Shown: in pieces, positions 9,335 to 18,228 of the stretch | Layout: every line of letters starts with the position of its first letter | How positions within the stretch are numbered: the first letter of the stretch is position 1 | Source: Psychrobacter sp. UBA3480 | Lineage (GTDB): Bacteria > Pseudomonadota > Gammaproteobacteria > Pseudomonadales > Moraxellaceae | DNA: 51,148 nucleotides | Assembly (NCBI RefSeq): GCF_002377945.1 | Contig: NZ_DFQV01000017.1 | Location: forward strand, 1 to 51,148 | Direction of reading: 5' to 3' | Notes under the pieces: model-generated | Told to the model about the DNA's origin: nothing | What the model saw: only the letters and a program-made list of their open reading frames with translations | Databases searched by the model: none | Program-made: the position numbers and the translations under genes

Positions 9335-9441
9335 TATAGTCGATTCAATTTAAAAGTAGTACAAGGCAACCGAGTGCAAGTTATATATTAGTATGCTTAG
9401 CGAGGATGACGATGTAGCGGATTTATATAGACTTGACTATA
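9335..9441. repeat. MITE-like repeat, copy 2 (107 bp, inverted ends)
   Basis: The better conserved copy. The left arm TATAGTCGATTC (from 9335) pairs imperfectly with the right arm GACTTGACTATA (to 9441). The interior carries ACAAGG, CCGAGTGCAAG and GCGAGGATGACGATGTAG. It begins 6 bases after the stop codon of the YgjP-like gene, the same position and orientation relative to the gene as copy 1. As RNA the arms could fold into a hairpin at the 3' end of the transcript. Confidence 0.8.
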
Positions 9442-9447
9442 TTAGGG

Positions 9448-9936
9448 CTACAACTCGCGCCAGTGCAACCACAGTCGCGTATCCAACTCAAATTGATGAT
9501 ACTCAGGCTCCATATGGCAGCATAACTGATAAAAAGCTTTGTTATGCTCATGCTCTTTGAAATGGGCAAGCTCATGCACCACTATCATGCGCAAAAACTC
9601 TGGCGGCGCGTCTTTAAATAGACTGGCTACCGTGATGCTATTGTGCGATTTGAGCTTACTGCCCTGTACGCGCGATTGCGTCGTATGGATACCTAGGGCA
9701 TGTTTTAAAACTTTCAATTTACTGCTATAGCTGACATTTGATAGCTGACCAATCTTACGCATGGATTGGTTTTTTATCTCATTTATATACTGATAGAGCG
9801 CTTTGTCGCTTTGGATTTGATGCTGAGTCGGGTACTTTTTTTCCAGATACTCGCCCAACCTACCATCAGTTATAAGCTGAGCAGCTTGAGTTTGAATCTG
9901 TTCTGAGTAATGCGCTATGTACTTTAATTTGGTCAC
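9448..9936 (-). CDS. YgjP-like zinc-dependent hydrolase (DUF45/WLM-type)
   Basis: A 162-residue protein with the zinc-metallopeptidase motif HELAHFKEHEHNKAFYQL near residues 121-138: the first two His and the Glu form HExxH, and a downstream HN..F motif is typical of the YgjP/DUF45 group (M48-like). The C terminus (FELDTRLWLHWREL) matches the end of this family. It probably acts in the cytoplasm as a metal-dependent hydrolase; no verified substrate is known for the family. The upstream region contains the betT terminator (10084-10117), so this gene needs its own promoter in 9937-10083. The stop codon is followed six bases later by the repeat at 9335-9441. Confidence 0.8.
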   Translation of the reverse strand: MTKLKYIAHYSEQIQTQAAQLITDGRLGEYLEKKYPTQHQIQSDKALYQYINEIKNQSMRKIGQLSNVSYSSKLKVLKHALGIHTTQSRVQGSKLKSHNSITVASLFKDAPPEFLRMIVVHELAHFKEHEHNKAFYQLCCHMEPEYHQFELDTRLWLHWREL

Positions 9937-10083
9937 AAATGTATCCTTTGCTAATACGTTGCAGCGTATCAGTCGATCAATTTAATCTTAATGAATTTTA
10001 CCTTATATTTGCGGTACTTGTTTTGCACTTGTTTGAGATATGCCCTCAATTCAAACGATAGTTATTTATAAATGGTTATTCAT

Positions 10084-10117
10084 AAAAAAAACCCATAAGC
10101 TGCGTTCAACTTATGGG
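10084..10117 (-). terminator. Rho-independent terminator of betT
   Basis: On the minus strand an 8-bp stem (CCCATAAG / CTTATGGG, arms 10110-10117 and 10092-10099) with a ten-base loop is followed by a run of eight T. It lies 40 bases downstream of the betT stop codon and isolates betT from the next gene. Confidence 0.85.
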
Positions 10118-10157
10118 GACATTTTCACTAATAGTTTTACTTAAAAAGTGTGCCTGA

Positions 10158-12203
10158 TTAACGCTCTAAATGCAGATACTGCAAATGACGCTCGTACTGA
10201 TTTAAGATATCAACCAATACCTGCTCTTTTGAGTAGCCAACCAAGTCATACTCTTGCGAGCCTTCGCTCAAGAACACTTCCGCACGGTAGTAGTACTCTG
10301 CGTGCTTAGTAGATGTGCTCAATGTAAAGTTAGGACGATGCGCTTTAATCAGATTGACTTCATAAATAAAGTCATCTTCATCGCCGTGACCGACACGCAG
10401 TTTTAGACCGTCTACCTGACCACTGTCTTGATCCATGCCTGCATCGATACCTTCGCCGATACTAGCAAGGTTTTTGGTATCTAACGAGGTTTTGAGACCA
10501 CCTGCTTTAAACTCTTTTTCGACCTCAGACATCGCTGGCATCACGACCGTATGCAAGAATTTTTCAACCTGTGCATGTCCTGGGAAGCTTACAATACGTT
10601 GCAAGCGCGCTTTCCAGCTCTTCCCGCTATCCAACACATTTGCTGTGCCGATTGTACTGGCTTTACGCTTGTTGCCTTCTTCTTTTAGCGACTTCCACAT
10701 AGACATCATATAAAGCACAAGAATAATAGAGAATGGCAATCCTGCAATGACAGAGACAGACTGTAGTGAAGAAAAACCACCTGCAAATAGCAGTCCTAAC
10801 GTAATAAGACCAGTCGCTGCTGCCCAAAACAGACGTAACCAAACAGGAGCATCGGTATCATTGGTCATACCTCTTGAGCTCAAGTTCGCCAATACTAACG
10901 CGCCTGAGTCAGCAGAAGTCACAAAGAAAATAAGACCAATAACCACACCAGCAAATGACAATACTTCACTGTAAGGGAAGTATTCAAACAGTGCAAACAT
11001 GCCCATTGCCGCATCATTGACCGCGATTTCGCCAAGCTCTGTTGCGCCATTGGCAACCAAGTCTATCGCTGAATTACCAAAGATAGAGAACCATGCAAAA
11101 ATAAACCCAAGCGGAATAAACATCACGCCAAATACAAACTCGCGCAACGTACGGCCACGGCTAATACGTGCAATAAATAGACCTACAAATGGTGCCCAAG
11201 CAACCCACCATGCCCAGAAAAATATCGTCCACCAAGATTTCCACTCGGCACCAGCAGCACCGTCATAAGCATAAACGTCAAAGGTTTTATAAATGATGGT
11301 TTGGAAATATTGACCGATATTTTGAGTAAAGGTATTTAATAGATACACCGTATTGCCCATTACCAATATGGCAAGCAACAACAGTATTGACGACAACATG
11401 TTGAATTCAGATAGACGACGAACGCCTTTTTCGACACCTGTCATCGCAGAGATAGCAGCAGCCGCAACCACACCTACAATGATGAGCGCCTGAACCGTTT
11501 TGCTAGATTCTATACCGAACACATGGGTCAAGCCAGCATTGGCCTGCAATACCCCAATACCCAAACTGGTCGCAATACCCATCAACGTACAGACGACGCC
11601 GAAAGTATCAATACCATCGCCTAGCCAGCCTTTAATTAAACGTTCACCAAATATCGGTGTCAGCGGCGAGCGTAGCGCGAGTGGCATATTTTTGCGATAA
11701 GCAAAGTAAGCCAGCGCCATACCGATCAGCGCATAAATACCCCAACCATGCAGACCCCAGTGCAAGAAGGTCTGAGCAAGTGCTTCGCGCATGGCCTCAG
11801 CACTAGCAGGCTCTAAGCCTGTATGCGGGGTCAAATAATGCATCAAAGGCTCAGAGGCACCAAAGAACAACAGGTCAATACCGATACCCGCTGAGAACAG
11901 CATGGCCGCCCACGCTAAAAACGGAAATTGCGCTTTTTCGTGGTCTTGGCCAAGCTTTATATCACCGTACTTAGAAAAACCAACAAACAACGCGAAGATA
12001 CTATAAGCGGCAACCACCAACATATAATACCAGCCAAACTTGTCTGATACCCAAGTCATGCTCGCGCTCAACAAGGCCTCACTATAATCTGGAAAAGCGA
12101 TGGTCCAGATTATCAATAAAATAGAAATAATAGCTGAGCCCATAAACACGGTTTTGTTTAGGGTCAGAGGTTTCGTCACATCTTGTGATGGCGAACTGTA
12201 CAT
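10158..12203 (-). CDS. betT: Choline transporter BetT (BCCT family) with long regulatory tail
   Basis: A 681-residue inner-membrane protein with about 12 helices of the betaine/choline/carnitine transporter family. The family's Trp-rich helix 8 region FFWAWWVAWAPFVG is at about 328-341, and MLFSAGIGIDLLFFGASEP at about 101-119 covers the substrate/ion site region; the GIGID form (rather than a Gly-Met-Gly-type motif) fits proton-driven BetT members. A hydrophilic C-terminal extension of about 150 residues (from about 520) matches the osmosensing tail of E. coli BetT (677 residues). It imports choline for BetA/BetB, whose genes lie immediately upstream. The ATG at 12203 has GAGG six bases before it; a TTG four codons earlier is less likely. 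A stem-loop at 12407-12435 separates it from betA, so it may be a separate transcript. Confidence 0.92.
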   Translation of the reverse strand: MYSSPSQDVTKPLTLNKTVFMGSAIISILLIIWTIAFPDYSEALLSASMTWVSDKFGWYYMLVVAAYSIFALFVGFSKYGDIKLGQDHEKAQFPFLAWAAMLFSAGIGIDLLFFGASEPLMHYLTPHTGLEPASAEAMREALAQTFLHWGLHGWGIYALIGMALAYFAYRKNMPLALRSPLTPIFGERLIKGWLGDGIDTFGVVCTLMGIATSLGIGVLQANAGLTHVFGIESSKTVQALIIVGVVAAAAISAMTGVEKGVRRLSEFNMLSSILLLLAILVMGNTVYLLNTFTQNIGQYFQTIIYKTFDVYAYDGAAGAEWKSWWTIFFWAWWVAWAPFVGLFIARISRGRTLREFVFGVMFIPLGFIFAWFSIFGNSAIDLVANGATELGEIAVNDAAMGMFALFEYFPYSEVLSFAGVVIGLIFFVTSADSGALVLANLSSRGMTNDTDAPVWLRLFWAAATGLITLGLLFAGGFSSLQSVSVIAGLPFSIILVLYMMSMWKSLKEEGNKRKASTIGTANVLDSGKSWKARLQRIVSFPGHAQVEKFLHTVVMPAMSEVEKEFKAGGLKTSLDTKNLASIGEGIDAGMDQDSGQVDGLKLRVGHGDEDDFIYEVNLIKAHRPNFTLSTSTKHAEYYYRAEVFLSEGSQEYDLVGYSKEQVLVDILNQYERHLQYLHLER

Positions 12204-12406
12204 AAAAGACCTCAATAGGTAAATTAAACAGGGTCCGATATTGCTTTGTCCGGCATCGTCTAATAGTAGACTGATGATCTATAACCGTATAACGTGGAAC
12301 CAACCGCATGACGGACAAAGCAGTACCAATAAATAAAAAGCTAATAAAATTATAAACAAATTCAACCTGAACGGTATTCATTATTCTAATACGTTAGCGC
12401 TGATAG

Positions 12407-12435
12407 AAAAGGCCTCTACTTGGAAAGGCCCTTTT
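12407..12435 (-). terminator. Possible terminator after betA
   Basis: Minus-strand hairpin with arms AAAAGGGCC and GGCCTTTT (one bulged base) followed by TTTTC. It lies about 60 bases past the betA stop and before betT. The T run is short, so it may be only partly effective. Confidence 0.5.
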
Positions 12436-12495
12436 GTTAAAATTTTCTCTTATCGTTATTTATTCAGTATCCTGTATGCAGGCTTATATCGTAGC

Positions 12496-14196
12496 CTACA
12501 CTGTCGAGAGATAATCACGCATTGGCTCTGAGCGCAGCGGTGCACCATTGGCCACATAATAATCTGCCGTTGAACGTGGCAACTGTACGCCTCTCATCTT
12601 GTCGACGATTTTTTCGGCGAGCATAATAGTCGTAGCATTGAGATTACCACTAATAATGTTTGGCATGATAGACGCATCGACGACTCGCAAGCCATCAATA
12701 CCATGTACCAGACCTTCGCCATTCACTACCGAATCATTATCTTCACCCATCGCACAGGTACAAGATGGATGATAAGCCGTCTCACTATGATTGCGCACGT
12801 ACTCATCTAATTGGGCGTCGGTGACCAGATCATCGGTCGGTGCAATCGCGCGACCACGATAAGGGTCCAGTGCTGGCTGATGCATGATCTCACGCGTGAT
12901 ACGCATTGCAGCACGGAACTCTTGCCAGTCTTGATCATGCGACATATAGTTAAACAAGATACTTGGATGTGCTTTCGGATCACGTGATTTTAGCTTAACG
13001 CGGCCACGGCTTGGTGAGCGCAGTGAGCCGACGTGTGCTTGGAAGCTATGCGATTTAACAGCACTGCGGCCATCATAGCGTACAGCTAGTGGCAAGAAAT
13101 GGTACTGAATATTTGGATGGGTAAACTTCTCATCCGTACGGATGAAGCCGCCACCTTCAAATTGGTTAGACGCACCAAGACCTGTGCCATTGAATAACCA
13201 TTCTGCACCAATCGCAGGCTTATTCCACCATTTATTGGCAGGCGCGATTGACACTGGCAGTTTGCATTCATACTGCATATATAGCTCTAGATGGTCTTGT
13301 AAATTATTACCGACACCTGGCAGATCCAATATTTCAGTCACGCCAGCATCTTTTAGCCATTGACCAGGACCGATACCTGAACGTTGCAGTAGTTGCGGTG
13401 AGGCAATCGCACCAGATGAGATAATCACTTCGCGAGCGGCATGGAAATTTTTGGACTGGCCTTCGTGCTCGACTTTGACACCGACAGCGCGCTTGCCGTC
13501 GAATAAAATCACGTCAGTCAATGCACCCGTCAAAATCGTAATATTGCTACGTGGTTTGGCACGGTCAAGATAGCCGCGAGCCGTTGATGCACGGCGACCA
13601 TTAGGTGTCACGAATCGATCCATCGGACCAAAACCTTCTTGCTGATAGCCGTTTAGATCTTCGGTACGTGGATAACCCGCTTGTACGCCCGCTTCAATCA
13701 TAGCTTGGAACAGTGGATTGACTCCTGGCTTTGAGGTGGTCATTTCAACAGGACCGCCCACGCCGTGATAGTCATTTTCGCCAGCATCACAGTTTTCTAG
13801 CTTTTTAAAATAAGGCAGGCAATCAGAATACGTCCAGTCTGACAGGCCTTTTATCTTAGACCAATCATCAAAATCTAGCGCATTACCACGGATGTAGCAC
13901 ATACCGTTAATCAGTGATGAGCCACCTAGCCCTTTGCCGCGACCGCAGTCCATGACGCGATTATTCATGTATGGCTCAGGATCTGTCTTATAACCCCAGT
14001 TATAAGTCGTCCCTTGTAGCGGCATTGCAAGCGCAGCTGGCATTTGGGTACGGAAGTCAAAACGATAATCGGGACGACCTGCTTCTAATAGCAGTACTCT
14101 AATACTGGCATCTTCGGTCAGACGTGTAGCCAGCACATTTCCTGCTGAGCCTGCTCCGACAATAATATAGTCATACTCAGGTGTGGTTGATGTCAT
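12496..14196 (-). CDS. betA: Choline dehydrogenase BetA (GMC oxidoreductase)
   Basis: A 566-residue flavoprotein that oxidises choline to betaine aldehyde at the inner membrane. The N-terminal FAD motif is GAGSAGN (14-20). GMC signature 1 is present as [20 protein letters not shown] and signature 2 as [16 protein letters not shown]. The C-terminal catalytic segment [13 protein letters not shown] contains the conserved His, followed by [27 protein letters not shown]. Sequence blocks match E. coli BetA closely from memory ([73 protein letters not shown]), so I am confident it is BetA and not a generic GMC enzyme. The ATG at 14196 has GGAG six bases before it. The gene follows betB after 118 bases containing a 9-bp inverted repeat. 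Confidence 0.95.
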   Translation of the reverse strand: MTSTTPEYDYIIVGAGSAGNVLATRLTEDASIRVLLLEAGRPDYRFDFRTQMPAALAMPLQGTTYNWGYKTDPEPYMNNRVMDCGRGKGLGGSSLINGMCYIRGNALDFDDWSKIKGLSDWTYSDCLPYFKKLENCDAGENDYHGVGGPVEMTTSKPGVNPLFQAMIEAGVQAGYPRTEDLNGYQQEGFGPMDRFVTPNGRRASTARGYLDRAKPRSNITILTGALTDVILFDGKRAVGVKVEHEGQSKNFHAAREVIISSGAIASPQLLQRSGIGPGQWLKDAGVTEILDLPGVGNNLQDHLELYMQYECKLPVSIAPANKWWNKPAIGAEWLFNGTGLGASNQFEGGGFIRTDEKFTHPNIQYHFLPLAVRYDGRSAVKSHSFQAHVGSLRSPSRGRVKLKSRDPKAHPSILFNYMSHDQDWQEFRAAMRITREIMHQPALDPYRGRAIAPTDDLVTDAQLDEYVRNHSETAYHPSCTCAMGEDNDSVVNGEGLVHGIDGLRVVDASIMPNIISGNLNATTIMLAEKIVDKMRGVQLPRSTADYYVANGAPLRSEPMRDYLSTV

Positions 14197-14238
14197 AACA
14201 TACTCCATAATATTGAAAAAACATAAATCGTTTAGGGT

Positions 14239-14289
14239 CAGTAAGGTGTCCTGAAAAGGCTAAATTAAAGCTAATAAGCAACCTTACTG
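14239..14289. repeat. Inverted repeat in the betB-betA gap
   Basis: CAGTAAGGT at 14239-14247 and its exact reverse complement ACCTTACTG at 14281-14289, with a 33-base spacer. It occupies most of the non-coding gap between the two genes. It could be an mRNA hairpin or a pair of regulator half-sites; neither is shown. Confidence 0.5.
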
Positions 14290-14314
14290 GCTTCGTTTTT
14301 CTCAATAAGATTGA

Positions 14315-15817
14315 TTAAAAGACAGATTCAAACGCACCCAACTCTACTTGGATAGATTTGGTCTGAGTATAGTGTTCGAGCGCTTCGATTCCGTTTTCGC
14401 GGCCGATACCAGAATGCTTGTAGCCGCCTACTGGCATTTGTGCTGCCGACTCGCCCCACGTATTCAACCAGCAGATGCCAGCTTCGATCTGAGCGATGAC
14501 TCGATGTGCGCGTTTTAGATCTGCAGTCACAACCCCAGCTGCCAAGCCGTAATCGGTATCATTGGCACGGCGAATAACTTCTTCTTCGGTCTCGTAAGTC
14601 AATATCGACATCACTGGGCCAAAGATTTCTTCGCGTACAATAGTCATATCATCCGTGCAATCAGTGAATACTGTCGGTGCGACAAAAGCGCCGTTTGCAA
14701 GATCGTTTGTTGTAACGCGCTCGCCACCTGTTAGCAGACGTGCGCCGCCTTTCTTACCTTGCTCGATATAGCCAAGCACTTTTTCCATATGCGGGAAGCT
14801 AACCAGTGGACCCATATTGATGTTCTCATCCATCGGATCGCCTAGCTTAATACGCTCAACACGGGTTAAGATGGCTTGCTCGAACTTCGATTGTAGCGCT
14901 TTCGGGACAAATACGCGTGTGCCATTGGTACATACCTGACCAGTACTATAGAAATTGGCCATCATAGCGATGTCAGCAGCAGTATCGATATCTGCGTCAT
15001 CAAATATGATCAATGGCGATTTACCACCAAGCTCTAAAGTTACGTCTTTTAGAGATGAACTTGCCGCGCTCGACATGACTTTTTTACCAGTTGGTACGCC
15101 ACCTGTGAACGATACTTTTGCAATATCTGGGTGTTCAGTTAGCGCTTGACCCACTTCATAGTTACCTTGTACGACGTTAAACACACCATCTGGCAATCCA
15201 GCTTCTGTAAATATTTCTGCCAGTTTCAATGCCGTCAACGGTGTCACTTCTGATGGCTTAAAAATCATCGCATTACCAGCAGCTAGTGCAGGCGCCGCTT
15301 TCCACATCGCGATTTGAATAGGATAATTCCATGCGCCAATACCTGCGACCACGCCTAGTGGCTCACGGCGAGTGTATACAAAACTAGTATCACGTAATGG
15401 AATCTGACGACCCTCAATCATCGGTGCCAGCCCTGCATAGTATTCAACGACATCAGCACCAGTGACGATATCGACGTACTTCGTCTCAGAGTAGGCTTTA
15501 CCTGTGTCTTTGGTCTCAAGTAGTGCCAACACATCATTGCGATCGCGCAATATCTCAACAGCCTTTGATAAAATGCGACCACGCTCGACCGCTGTCATCG
15601 CCGCCCAAACTTTTTGACCTTTATGTGCAGCTTTTACGGCCTCGTCAATCTGCTCATTGCTGGTTTGCTGAATCGTTGCCAAGACTTCACCAGTGGCTGG
15701 ATTGATATCTTCAAAAGTCGTCAGCGACTCATCTACCGCTAGATAGCGCCCGTTGATATAGGCTGTTTGTACTTGGTCTAAATCGATAATATCTGTCAAA
15801 TTGTTAATATCAGTCAT
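14315..15817 (-). CDS. betB: Betaine aldehyde dehydrogenase BetB
   Basis: A 500-residue NAD(P)-dependent enzyme converting betaine aldehyde to glycine betaine, the osmoprotectant. The catalytic Glu is E262 in LELGGKSP and the nucleophile is C296 in [16 protein letters not shown]; both are flanked by residues typical of BetB. The cofactor segment [22 protein letters not shown] (161-182) and the C-terminal [31 protein letters not shown] are also characteristic. The length is about ten residues above E. coli BetB (490), all at the N terminus. A strong AAGGAG precedes the ATG. The gene lies downstream of tetR with a 133-base gap and upstream of betA, so a betBA(T) order of expression is likely. 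Regulation by choline through the TetR protein is inferred only. Confidence 0.95.
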   Translation of the reverse strand: MTDINNLTDIIDLDQVQTAYINGRYLAVDESLTTFEDINPATGEVLATIQQTSNEQIDEAVKAAHKGQKVWAAMTAVERGRILSKAVEILRDRNDVLALLETKDTGKAYSETKYVDIVTGADVVEYYAGLAPMIEGRQIPLRDTSFVYTRREPLGVVAGIGAWNYPIQIAMWKAAPALAAGNAMIFKPSEVTPLTALKLAEIFTEAGLPDGVFNVVQGNYEVGQALTEHPDIAKVSFTGGVPTGKKVMSSAASSSLKDVTLELGGKSPLIIFDDADIDTAADIAMMANFYSTGQVCTNGTRVFVPKALQSKFEQAILTRVERIKLGDPMDENINMGPLVSFPHMEKVLGYIEQGKKGGARLLTGGERVTTNDLANGAFVAPTVFTDCTDDMTIVREEIFGPVMSILTYETEEEVIRRANDTDYGLAAGVVTADLKRAHRVIAQIEAGICWLNTWGESAAQMPVGGYKHSGIGRENGIEALEHYTQTKSIQVELGAFESVF

Positions 15818-15932
15818 AAATTCTCCTTAGGACGATTGGCAAAAGTAGCTATATAAAAGTACTCAGGCCGAATAGTGTCGTCGTTAGTTAAGTTGCGAAA
15901 TTTAGTCTTTAAATAGTAAAATAAAAATTATT

Positions 15933-15968
15933 TTATAAATCAGTGTCGTCTTATAAATCAAAGTCTTG
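15933..15968. repeat. 18-bp tandem duplication across the tetR stop codon
   Basis: TTATAAATCA occurs at 15933-15942 and again at 15951-15960, and the following bases (GTGTCGTC and AAGTCTTG) are partly alike, giving a period of 18. The right copy contains the tetR stop codon and last codons; the left copy is non-coding remnant sequence. Confidence 0.55.
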
Positions 15969-16520
15969 TTGCGTCATTTTTATCAGGCGATCACGTAATG
16001 ATTGTTTGTCTGCGATATCGATACCTGAAAAGTCTGAGAGCCAAATACCGTCAGCGACAAGGCGAACCATACATAATGTTTCAGTATTATCCGTTGCCGC
16101 ATGTTTTTTGAGTTGCTCATTTGCCCATTTAGCCCACAACTCACGCAGCTCACTATCACCTAGCATCAGCACATATAAGGTTGCTTGATTATCGTATTCT
16201 TCCTGCCCTTGCTCGCCAAGGCTGATAGTGGCATCTATATAAGCGCGGGTAAATGAACCATACTTAACAGGATCGTCAGCCATTGCTGTGTTTACTTCTG
16301 CCTCAAACTTAGCCATTGCATCATTGAAGACTTCTAGCACGAGTGCGTTTTTGGTAGAAAAATGATGCATCACACCACCCTTTGTCACCCCAACCGCGTC
16401 AGCGACTGCCTGAAACGTCACTTTAGATAGACCTTGCTCCAACGTGATACGTGCTGCCTGATCTAACAACGCACGACGAATAACTTCTGGCTGTTTTTTA
16501 CGCTTATAAGCATTTTCCAT
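15951..16520 (-). CDS. TetR-family repressor (BetI position, but not BetI-like in sequence)
   Basis: A 189-residue regulator with a TetR N-terminal DNA-binding domain: helix-turn-helix at about 34-57 (VTFQAVADAVGVTKGGVMHHFSTK), preceded by a basic N terminus (KRKKQPEVIRRALLDQAARI). In other bacteria the regulator next to betBA is BetI, but this protein lacks the BetI-like start and the BetI C-terminal sequence I know. Its C-terminal part (LYVLMLGDSELRELWAKWANEQLKKH.. MVRLVADGIWLSDFSGI) resembles TetR proteins that control small transporters. It is separated by one base from the SMR gene stop, so the two are translationally linked. It may control the SMR gene, the bet genes or both. A ligand cannot be assigned. 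Confidence 0.85.
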   Translation of the reverse strand: MENAYKRKKQPEVIRRALLDQAARITLEQGLSKVTFQAVADAVGVTKGGVMHHFSTKNALVLEVFNDAMAKFEAEVNTAMADDPVKYGSFTRAYIDATISLGEQGQEEYDNQATLYVLMLGDSELRELWAKWANEQLKKHAATDNTETLCMVRLVADGIWLSDFSGIDIADKQSLRDRLIKMTQQDFDL

Positions 16521-16521
16521 A

Positions 16522-16866
16522 TCAATGCACCACAGAATTAGACAATAAGTTCATCACAACAACACCGCCGACGATCATCGCGATGCCAACCACTGCTGCT
16601 GTATCAAGATTTTGCTTGAATAGCACCACACCAGCGAGTGATGTCAGCACAATCCCAAGCCCGCCCCACAGTGCGTACGCAATGCCTAGCGGTATGGTCT
16701 TGAGCGTCTGAGCCAACAGATAAAATGAAACCGCATAGAGCGCGCCCATCATTAAAGTTGGCACCAAACGGGTGAACTGTTCTGACTTTACCAAAAAAGT
16801 CGTACCCACCACTTCGCATATAATGGCAATAGTCAGATAACCGTAAGCAATCGTAGTAGGACTCAT
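16522..16866 (-). CDS. Small multidrug resistance (SMR) family transporter, EmrE/SugE-like
   Basis: A 114-residue protein with four predicted membrane helices, the standard SMR size (105-120). The essential Glu of helix 1 is present as E18 in YLTIAIICEVVGTTFLVKS. Helix 3 has the family signature IAYALWGGLGIVLTSLAGVVLFKQ. SMR proteins work as antiparallel dimers exchanging protons for quaternary cations, biocides or guanidinium. E18 followed by VVGT and the W-G-G-L-G motif place it with the EmrE-type branch rather than the guanidinium exporters, judged by eye. It is the first gene of the block SMR-tetR-betB-betA-betT, and EmrE has been reported to move betaine and choline, so a role in osmolyte traffic is conceivable. 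A 6-bp inverted repeat lies upstream (16897-16914). Confidence 0.9.
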   Translation of the reverse strand: MSPTTIAYGYLTIAIICEVVGTTFLVKSEQFTRLVPTLMMGALYAVSFYLLAQTLKTIPLGIAYALWGGLGIVLTSLAGVVLFKQNLDTAAVVGIAMIVGGVVVMNLLSNSVVH

Positions 16867-17247
16867 CTTTAGAACACCCGCTTTTGTTCAACGCATGCTA
16901 TGAAAAAACATAGCAAAGAAACCACATGGTCGGTATTTTATAGAATACTGCTGCCAATGTGAAGGGTTGTCTTGCAACTTTATTGTGTCAAACGGTGTCG
17001 CACCACCTTTATATTCAAAAACACAAAGCACCAAGTCCAGTTTTACTTTGCCGAGTTGATATCTATTTCGATACTTTTATCGTTCATCCTATATGCCATA
17101 TAAAAGTTTCTGAAAATAATTTTTATTTTTAAAGCACATTTATCGTCATTTTCTATTGAGTCCTGCCATGAAATAGCCTATCTGATAAGGGATTGGCATT
17201 AATTTTCAATAATTGCGATAATATTTATAATTAAACGCATAATAAGG
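16867..17247. other. Intergenic region between the SMR gene and tRNA-Asn promoter
   Basis: About 380 AT-rich bases with no supported ORF. They hold the leftward promoter of the SMR-tetR unit, presumably near the inverted repeat at 16897-16914. Nothing else recognisable was found. Confidence 0.5.
16897..16914. promoter_or_regulatory. Inverted repeat upstream of the SMR-tetR pair, candidate operator
   Basis: GCTATG, six A, CATAGC, with the inner end 31 bases upstream of the SMR start codon. The symmetry and place would suit an operator for the TetR protein encoded next door, but it could equally be a short mRNA hairpin. Confidence 0.35.
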
Positions 17248-17276
17248 TTGACAGCCTGTAGTGACTTGGCTAAAAT
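17248..17276 (+). promoter_or_regulatory. Sigma-70 promoter of tRNA-Asn
   Basis: Consensus -35 TTGACA (17248-17253), a 17-base spacer, and -10 TAAAAT (17271-17276). The bases after -10 (GTGCCCC) are GC-rich, as in discriminators of stable RNA genes under growth-rate control. Transcription would start near 17283, giving a leader of about 70 bases. Confidence 0.8.
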
Positions 17277-17353
17277 GTGCCCCACATAACGCAAACAAGC
17301 TAATTAACTGCTTTAATATAAAGCGTCAATAACTTGCTGTTATGACCAACTAT

Positions 17354-17429
17354 TCTCCAATAGCTCAGTTGGTAGAGCAACGGACTGTTAATCCGTGTGT
17401 CCCTGGTTCGAGCCCAGGTTGGAGAGCCA
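17354..17429 (+). tRNA. tRNA-Asn (anticodon GUU)
   Basis: 76 bases including an encoded CCA. The acceptor stem TCTCCAA/TTGGAGA pairs fully, with G as discriminator. The anticodon stem is ACGGA/TCCGT around the loop CTGTTAA with anticodon GTT. The T arm CCTGG/CCAGG encloses TTCGAGC. Promoter upstream and terminator downstream make it a single-gene transcript. Confidence 0.97.
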
Positions 17430-17438
17430 TATACTAAA

Positions 17439-17470
17439 AACCTTCATCATAATTTGATGGAGGTTTTTTT
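17439..17470 (+). terminator. Terminator of tRNA-Asn
   Basis: Stem AACCTTCATCA pairing with TGATGGAGGTT (one G-U pair), five-base loop, followed by a run of seven T. It lies ten bases after the tRNA 3' end. Confidence 0.85.
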
Positions 17471-17619
17471 ATTGTTGCGTCTTTTATATTTACTTCTAAT
17501 AATATTAGCACGGCTGTGGTGTTCTTTTAGACATTTTTGTTGTATGGTAAGATTAGTTTTGATTGGGTTCGTTTTTGTTTGAGTGCTTCGCTCTTACTCA
17601 CTAAAAGTAATGGTTTATT

Positions 17620-17949
17620 ATGATACCTGTACGTATAAAAAATAAGTTTTCTGATCATCCGCAAAAAATCATGCGCCCGATTAGTATTCGTTTGTCTGAA
17701 GAAATGATTGGCCTACTAGAAACGACGTCATCAGACTTGGGCTTTAAGCGCATTCAAGGGCTTATTCGTCTTTATATTCGTCAGGGCTTGGATCGTGACC
17801 ATCAGGATTATACGCTTGCCCATGATGAAGTATTTATCGAAACGCTACGTAAACGCGGCGTTAGCCAGCATATTATCGATGAAGCGATTGTAGTGACGCA
17901 TAACAACAACATCACTCATCCGCTATCTGAGTTGCAAGACAACGATTAA
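17620..17949 (+). CDS. Small ribbon-helix-helix-like protein
   Basis: A 109-residue protein of unknown role. Residues about 18-58 (MRPISIRLSEEMIGLLETTSSDLGFKRIQGLIRLYIRQGL) have the pattern of a ribbon-helix-helix DNA-binding domain: a short basic strand (RPISIRLS), a first helix, a turn, and a second helix with Ile/Leu/Tyr spacing. The C-terminal half is hydrophilic with His/Asn-rich VVTHNNNITHPLSEL. The start is uncertain: neither the ATG at 17620 nor the internal one at codon 18 has a strong ribosome site. No toxin gene lies beside it, so an antitoxin role is not supported; a stand-alone regulator is more likely. A clear terminator follows at 18010. Confidence 0.65.
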   Translation: MIPVRIKNKFSDHPQKIMRPISIRLSEEMIGLLETTSSDLGFKRIQGLIRLYIRQGLDRDHQDYTLAHDEVFIETLRKRGVSQHIIDEAIVVTHNNNITHPLSELQDND

Positions 17950-18009
17950 ACAATTAATAATATCGTTGCTAATTAATAGTAACGCTGCTAAATAGTATGA
18001 AAATAAAAG

Positions 18010-18045
18010 AGACCAAGTTTGCTAACGCGAGCTTGGTCTTTTTTG
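18010..18045 (+). terminator. Terminator of the ribbon-helix-helix gene
   Basis: Stem AGACCAAG / CTTGGTCT (18010-18017 and 18032-18039), extended by weaker inner pairs, then a T run. It lies about 60 bases past the stop codon. Confidence 0.85.
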
Positions 18046-18214
18046 TGGCTGTTATAAAAGTTAAAGCATTATTGATATTTTTCTAACTCTCTTCTTGTTA
18101 CGTCCTATTTCCATCTTATTCATAGTACGTATTTTTTAAGTACCCTGCGATATTTGCGGCTTTAGTTAGCCATAACTAAACACAACAGATGTTTAAACAA
18201 GGTATATTAAGAAT

Positions 18215-18228
18215 ATAGTCGCGACTAT
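18215..18228. promoter_or_regulatory. 14-bp perfect palindrome ATAGTCGCGACTAT
   Basis: It lies about 43 bases upstream of the lipoprotein start codon. It may be an operator. Its arms also match the outer heptamer TATAGTC of the repeats at 8649 and 9335, so it could instead be the joined ends of a deleted copy. Confidence 0.4.

Noticed and set aside
15951..16520. Naming the TetR gene betI
   Set aside because: The position suggests it, but the N-terminal and C-terminal sequence do not match BetI as I know it, so no symbol is given.
17397..17582. A hydrophobic 61-codon plus-strand frame overlapping tRNA-Asn
   Set aside because: It begins inside the tRNA and runs through its terminator; the Leu/Phe content comes from T-rich sequence and there is no ribosome site.
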